Assembly (NCBI GenBank): GCA_963575645.1
Contig: OY754472.1
Location: 3,038,001-3,102,000 of the forward strand
DNA length: 64,000 bases
Reading direction: 5' to 3'
Source: Xanthostigma xanthostigma
Lineage: Eukaryota > Arthropoda > Insecta > Raphidioptera > Raphidiidae
Under the pieces are notes generated by a model. That model saw nothing but the letters and a program-made list of their open reading frames with translations, had not been told where the DNA came from and did not search any database. Each line of letters starts with the position of its first letter. Position 1 is the first letter of the stretch. Of this stretch, positions 58,835-64,000 are shown in pieces. The position numbers were made by a program, and so were the translations under genes.

Positions 58835-59361
58835 TACGGTAGTGGAGACAGACTATACAGATTGTATCAAATCAAAACAGTCCATAGAACATTCTGTGTG
58901 TAAGACAGAGACGATATTATATAAAGCACTAAAGCAGTAAGTAAGAATGAGATAAATGATCGCTAATAGTTACTGTGGTTATACAATCTGATAGTATCGT
59001 CTTTGTTTCTACAGTAAAAATCACAATTTTATCAAATGTCAGTATTCACTAGTGAAATTATTGATAAAATGGCTATTTATACTGTTCGGGAAAAAATCCA
59101 AATAATTAAATGGTTTTATGGTGGTAATTCAACCGCCAACATAATAAATTTATTTGTAGTTGTTTTAATTGATAAATTGGTAAAAAGGTTTACAGTGTAG
59201 TACGTAATTATTTACGTAACCACAGTAACTATATTAGCGATCATTTATCTCATTCTTACTTACTGCTTTAGATCTTTATATATCGTCTCTGTCTTACACA
59301 TAGAATGTCCTATGGACCGTTTTGATTTGATACAATCTGTATAGACTGAACACTACTTCCG
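58835..59361. mobile_element. mariner/IS630-like MITE with transposase N-terminal remnant
   Basis: The ~145-bp arms (58835-58990 and 59207-59361) are inverted: CTATACAGATTGTATCAAAT, GTAAGACAGAGACGATAT and AAGAATGAGATAAATGATCG with their inverses. Between them an ATG at 59069 opens MAIYTVREKIQIIKWFYGGN then STANIINLF, stopping at 59200 (43 codons). 'YT..EK.QIIKW.YGGNS...I..LF' resembles the N-terminal helix-turn-helix start of insect mariner-type transposases. The rest is lost. Confidence 0.65.
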
Positions 59362-60610
59362 TTCGAAAAAAAATATGGCTTACTCTCAAATCTCGTCTAA
59401 AGAAGTTTTACTTCAAAAAAAAGAAGAATGCAAAAAATACAGAAAAGTTATCTGCTTGAATAATTTCCAGCAACAGCAAGCGCTGCGCTCGGCATTCTTT
59501 ATTTGAAATTGTTTTGAAAGCAAAATTTGTTCACAGGCCATCTTGTATATTTACAGAAAAATTATTATCAATCGTTTGGCATTCAGTATATTACTGAAAA
59601 AATACAATTATGAACACATATTATGGTTTAATATTTAATAAAATGTTTTGTAAAAAACTGTTTGAATTAGATACTACCAAATTAAGTCACGCAATATATG
59701 AAGTTTATTAATAATAACGTTTATTTGCAGCACGTACCTTAAAATTTATTAATTGCACTTAAAATAACATCATATTATAATATATACTGCTTCTAATCAA
59801 AAATAGAGAGCAAATACTGCTTTTATAATACAGTTATTATAACTTCGTTGTTTGGATTTTTGGTCTGCAAACTACGAAACAAACATTTCGATCGACTCCA
59901 GGGAAGTTACGAATAGGGTTGCAACGATATATCGGTCAACCGATATTATCGAAACAAAAATATAGATTTGTATATCGATACACTTACATTCCCGATATGA
60001 TATTACCGATATTATGGCATGAAAATATCAAAAGGTAAAATTGACTTAAAGAATTTAGAATTTCGCGATTTTTTTTTTGTGTTGGTAGAAGGCTGAAGAG
60101 TGGAGCGAGTGTGCGACTGGAGCATGTCGTTGCTTGCTCGTTTCTTTGCTTATTTATTAACTCACAAAACATCGATATTGAAAGGATCGATATTATCGAT
60201 ATCAGTCTGATGTCGATATAAATATCGATATTAAAATAATTTTGGATCCCTACTTACGGATTATCTGATACTTTTCCATATTCATATCCGAAAATAATAT
60301 CAAAACAGATTTTAAACGCCGATGTTGCCGAACGTTGCTCGTGAAGCATCCCGAAGATTCCACGCATTTTTTCTTTAGAATATATATGTAATTAAATGTG
60401 AAACAAAATAAATGCGTAAAATAATTAAAAAACTACTCAATCCAATATCAATTCAGATATAACCCATTAAAAAAACCCGATTTTGACATACGACATCAGT
60501 AACATCTCTGTTCAATTCCCTGTTTTTAATAGACCTTTTCATTGTTGAAAATTTTTTGTGCGCATGCCTTAACTTCCGTCATATTTTTCGGGCACCTTTA
60601 GTTTTGACAG

Positions 60611-60728
60611 GTGACAAGTGACTGGTTTTTAAATAAGAAATATTATTTAAAGAAGTGCTACAACACCGTAGAAAAACATTTCACTACTTTTGAAGACAAA
60701 TCTTCTTACAATCAACGATTTATGACAG
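60611..60728 (+). CDS. Weak candidate internal exon, unrecognised
   Basis: The acceptor-like GTTTTGACAG precedes an open stretch encoding VTSDWFLNKKYYLKKCYNTV and EKHFTTFEDKSSYNQRFMT, ending in a donor-like ACAG|GTAGGA (phase 1). It has no ATG of its own. It lies between TTTCGGGCAC and GTGCCCGAAA, which may be transposon ends, so it could be chance. It joins in phase to 61396-61484. Confidence 0.2.
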
Positions 60729-61395
60729 GTAGGACTGTAACTGTTCAACCAGTTTTCATTTACTTTCACCAGTTTTTCCGATCGAGGCACTTCAAACACC
60801 GTCTAAATTGAGCACGAGTACGTTCTTCTACTGTTTTGTGCAGTAATTTAGCATCGTCAATAATATTTCCCTCTCAATTACCATTGCAAAACGTTACTGA
60901 GTCAGCCATTGCGTCAAAAAGTGCCCGAAACTTTTGAATACCGTGATTATAGCCACGCGACGACGCATGCGCGTGAACTAGATATTCACTAAGCAATTGC
61001 CATTCATTTACACAGTAGCAATAGCACTCCTAGGGTAGGCCATAGTATTTCCATATATCCTGTTCGGTTTCCAGACCGGAATATTTACATTTGTATAATA
61101 ATAATATTTAGTATACTTTATTCATTAGATATTGTTACACAACTGTTATTATAATATGCTTTGCAAATGGTAATTAATTAATTACATAAATATTGTCATC
61201 ATTTTATGAAAAATATTTCTTTTAACAGTTAATAAATAGTTTAATTAAAAAAATAAATAATATTTTAGAAATATTCAACAGGCTTTTAGAAATATTACAG
61301 TTGAATTCATCATACTGGATAAATAAAAATTACGTTTTTAAAAATATTATATACACATAATATATCAAAAATTTTATATAATATATATATCGCAG

Positions 61396-61484
61396 ATATA
61401 AATAGGCTTACAATGAAAATATTAAATACATACACCGATTCAGAACCTGACGACCAGAAACCGGTGACGGTTCAACCAGTATGA
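61396..61484 (+). CDS. Weak candidate terminal exon, unrecognised
   Basis: The acceptor-like TATATATCGCAG precedes AT and an open frame INRLTMKILNTYTDSEPDDQ then KPVTVQPV and TGA. The acidic, non-AT-like tail is unlike the random frames nearby. It would splice in phase to 60611-60728. The family is not recognised. Confidence 0.25.
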
Positions 61485-61787
61485 TTTCATTATGTTTTAT
61501 TTTGGAAGAGATCAAAAAAAAAAAAGAAGTACAAAATACAAAACAAAACACCATCGTTACAAATCATAATAGCATCACAATCTGGGAGCAGTAGCAACAA
61601 CTAATAGAAATATTCACCGATACAATACACTCGAAAACATCGCATATTGGGAGCCAACCATCGTTTGAGCGCTTTCAATGGAGCCATTCATTTTTACAGT
61701 ACAGATTGACGAAGCCCGACAATAACAGTATAAGTCCCATATCTCAGTGCAAAGAGGTTCTACTTCCTTACCGTCATACTTACTGTA

Positions 61788-62015
61788 CTACACCTCGTCC
61801 GGCGCAAGATTGTCCGTCGGAGTCGTGCCGGGTGCCGCTACTCCTAGACCGTCGCCAGCGGGTCCTTCGTCTTCGACGACAGGCGCCGGTGTAGGCGCTG
61901 GCGACGTTTTCTGAGTGGTCACGGCAGCCTCTAGCGCTCGAATACGATTTTCATGTTTGACGATCATAGCTTTTAACTTTCGAATTTCATCAGCAAATTC
62001 GGAGAGCGTCTTGTC
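61788..62015 (-). CDS. coro: Coronin last exon (coiled coil and tail)
   Basis: The acceptor CGATCACAG precedes GACAAGACGC; 75 residues then TAG (61788-61790). It has heptads of L/I in [20 protein letters not shown] then a P/A/E/D-rich tail ending LAPDEV. Confidence 0.93.
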   Translation of the reverse strand, partial: DKTLSEFADEIRKLKAMIVKHENRIRALEAAVTTQKTSPAPTPAPVVEDEGPAGDGLGVAAPGTTPTDNLAPDEV

Positions 62016-63572
62016 CTGTGATCGTAAAAAACATTCGAGTATTTAATTTAACATAAAACTGATAGGTCATCTTAGGGACTACGCGCACATGCTACTTTTT
62101 GTGGAATTATTTTTCGATTAAGGTTATTCGATGAAGAGAGCAGTTTCCAAACGAAAATCTGAAATTTTACTATGATATTTATGCATATTTCATACATTCA
62201 AATTTTTTTTTTTATTTTGGGTTGTGTTTTTATCGTCACTGTGGACACAAGTATGTCTACCGTGGACAGAAATGTCACGATTCACGAGCAGGCATCTGTC
62301 GAACACATTTCGAATGTGAAACAAAGTGAATCGATTGTTAGATCAAGTGTACTCTGTTGCCAAATCGCGCTATCGAACAAGCAATTTTAAGGTTATACGC
62401 TCTCGACCGTATTAGTAAAAACTGCGTCCTTATTTTGTTGTAACAAAAAAGTGTTATATGACTTGGTAAATTTATTATTTCTTATGGAAATATTATATCC
62501 TGTTGATCATAGCTTTATTTTTTAATATTTAAGAAATAATATTTAAACATTTGACATAATATCATAAAGTTGTGACTTAAGCAGTATATTTAATTAAGTC
62601 CAGTGTACACGAATGATTTTATCTTACGTTTTGGTTTTAAAAACCTTTGAACCGTTAGACGTATAGTTTTTGAGTTATTGGATATTAAATGCAGTTTTTA
62701 ATACACGGTAAATGAGATAATATCCAATTTTCAAGTTTTTGTTATTAGCTACGTCAAAAAAATTATTTAATAAAAACAAAATTTATGAAAAACTTTTCGT
62801 GTAATCTAGTTTTCATGGTGACATAATTCAAATCTAGAAAATAGAGATTTTGAGAGTTGTTTCGAAAATTTTTATTTAATATTTCTCCAAAACTGTACGG
62901 GAAAGTATAGTTTTTTTAATTTTTACGTTATCTAAAAGAGTCAAACTTTCGAATAATCAGTTTTTTAAAAATTTGTCTATAGCCAATTTGGTTTAATCTT
63001 ATTTTTATATACATTTCCGGTCAGTCTTCTCATATATCATTGTGTTAAAAATTGCATTTTTAATAATTAATAACTTGAAAACTAGACGGTCAATGTTTTT
63101 TAAAAAATGCAGTTGAATGTATGAGATATCCATAATTAACATATTAAAATTTCAGCGTATTATCTATACATTGCTCTATCGGGCGTATAACCTTAAGTAG
63201 CTGAGCAAACATCAAGTCGCGAAACCCCAACAATGTGTGCGTTGACCATTAAAAAAAAAAAAAAAAAAAAAAACAATGTCTGAGAACTAAACTTACCGGC
63301 GCAGCAGGAATAACTTGTTGCGTACCGCCTCCAGCAACTGTTTTGGCACCTTTTGGCGGCATTTTATCTAACAAATTTGCACGTTTCACAACAGTAGGAG
63401 CTTTAGAACCAGACGCGGGTTTGTAGCCCTCTTTAAGCGAAATTAGAATCGGTTCGGCATCCTCGCCCGTCTGCCAAGCTTCGGCGCTGATCGAAGCTTC
63501 CTCGCCCAACGTATCGGGATACAAGTCTTCTTGAAACAATTCTGACTTCCGAGGAACTGTCATCGATATTAC
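61788..63572 (-). CDS. coro: Coronin, C-terminal part (last two coding exons; gene continues past the right edge)
   Basis: Join of 63297-63572 and 61788-62015, minus strand, in phase; 167 residues ending in TAG. Coronins are WD40 proteins that bind F-actin and Arp2/3 and control actin turnover. Seen here: the extension after the beta-propeller, [20 protein letters not shown] and [20 protein letters not shown], which is the coronin C-terminal extension; a Pro/Gly/Ala-rich linker; and [20 protein letters not shown] then [12 protein letters not shown], the coiled coil that in coronins forms trimers. After it comes a Pro/Ala-rich acidic tail of about 45 residues. The WD40 repeats must lie upstream, beyond 64000. 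Confidence 0.93.
62016..63296. other. Coronin intron
   Basis: AT-rich. About 62610-63150 has retroposon-like sentences (TTTTTGAGTTATTGGATATT, AACTAGACGGTCAATGTTTT), and a 23-bp A run lies at 63251-63273. No exon. Confidence 0.55.
63297..63572 (-). CDS. coro: Coronin penultimate exon (post-propeller extension)
   Basis: The acceptor TAAATGGACAG precedes GTAATATCGATG; the donor is GTAAGT at 63296. It encodes 92 residues from [20 protein letters not shown] to IPAAP, the conserved coronin signature segment. Confidence 0.94.
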
Positions 63573-64000
63573 CTGTCCATTTAATTAAAAATTGTATTAA
63601 ACTATGTACCGTATTTTTCGGACTATAGGCTGTGTGCACGAAACCTACTAGCGCCGCTAGTGGGTAATAGAGAATTTTTGAACTCACTTTTTATGGAAAT
63701 CGCGACATGTTTCTATGGTGATAAGTCAAAAAATTTAGTTGTTCTAGATGTGTCAAAAAAAAATGTAACAAGGAAAACTGATGTTAAATTCAGATTGTAA
63801 ACCATTATATAAATAGCATAACATAAAAGGTATGTGAGAATTATTTATTTATCAATTGTGACGTACAATATATAAATGATTAATTTGTTTACACTGACAG
63901 CGGAACGTCAAATTATGGCGCCAATGGTCTTTATTTTACTTAATTCGCCATCAGCGCAACAACCCAGAACACATCAAGCATTTCCAGATCGCTTAGTTTT
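63573..64000. other. Coronin upstream intron, cut by the window edge
   Basis: No further coronin exon is visible. 63609-63628 holds a single end of the CCGTATTTTTCGGACTATA MITE family (full copy at 28593-28816). Confidence 0.55.

Larger units (their letters stand above)
52499..61787. other. Repeat-rich region before the coronin 3' end
   Basis: Contains nested TA-flanked elements (52747-53178), a GC-rich hairpin (53997-54135), a hAT-like element (about 54475-55050), and a mariner/IS630-like MITE (58835-59361). The stretch 55300-58800 is AT-rich with no structure I can name apart from a short repeat at 58245-58285. Candidate exons at 60611 and 61396 are weak. A minus-strand AATAAA at 61497-61502 may be the coronin polyadenylation signal. 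Confidence 0.55.

Noticed and set aside
59373-59504. 43-codon frame MAYSQISSKEVLLQKKEECK...
   Set aside because: It has no donor, no partner exon and no family resemblance; it lies just after a MITE end.
1-64000. CRISPR array, bacterial gene cluster or prophage
   Set aside because: There are no regularly spaced short repeats or dense unspliced genes; the window is spliced animal DNA.

Overview
The window looks like animal nuclear DNA, most likely from an arthropod, probably an insect. It is AT-rich, its genes are split by GT..AG introns, and transposon remnants are dense. Its proteins are ordinary animal housekeeping families, and the 14-3-3 and OSBP products read like insect orthologues. 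The species cannot be named from the sequence alone. There is no sign of bacterial operons, CRISPR arrays or rRNA.

Layout: (1) 1-6456 is non-coding, with palindromic MITEs and a diverged tandem duplication. It probably includes the 14-3-3 epsilon 3'UTR. (2) 6457-17680, minus strand, is a complete four-exon 14-3-3 epsilon gene of 256 codons. Its first intron is 8.1 kb and its promoter carries NRF-1-like and CRE-like sites. (3) 17681-24086 is repeat-rich intergenic DNA. (4) 24087-42791, minus strand, is a complete eight-exon oxysterol-binding protein gene of 775 codons. It has a PH domain, coiled coil, FFAT-type motif and ORD sterol domain, and its introns are full of transposon remnants. (5) 43091-43955, plus strand, is a two-exon TMEM134-like membrane protein, divergent from OSBP across a 299-bp shared promoter interval. 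(6) 43956-61787 holds no confident gene, only repeats and a few weak candidate exons. (7) 61788-63572, minus strand, holds the last two coding exons of coronin. The WD40 part lies beyond the right edge.

The genes do not form one pathway. OSBP (sterol/PI4P exchange at ER-Golgi contacts), coronin (actin/Arp2/3), 14-3-3 epsilon (phosphoprotein adaptor) and TMEM134 are neighbours rather than partners.

Most of the structure between exons is mobile DNA. It includes a PIF/Harbinger-type MITE family with 3-bp TTA/TAA duplications (five copies), hAT-type elements with 8-bp duplications, a TA-flanked palindromic family (seven copies), pogo/Tigger remnants (one keeping an N-terminal transposase helix-turn-helix fragment), and a mariner/IS630-like MITE with a similar fragment. 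There are also a LINE reverse-transcriptase C-terminus, tRNA-like SINE heads and several nested insertions. I found no convincing new defence or metabolic system. The most unusual things are the nested transposons, two transposase-remnant MITEs, a GC-rich hairpin and an unassigned set of candidate exons at 52-61 kb.
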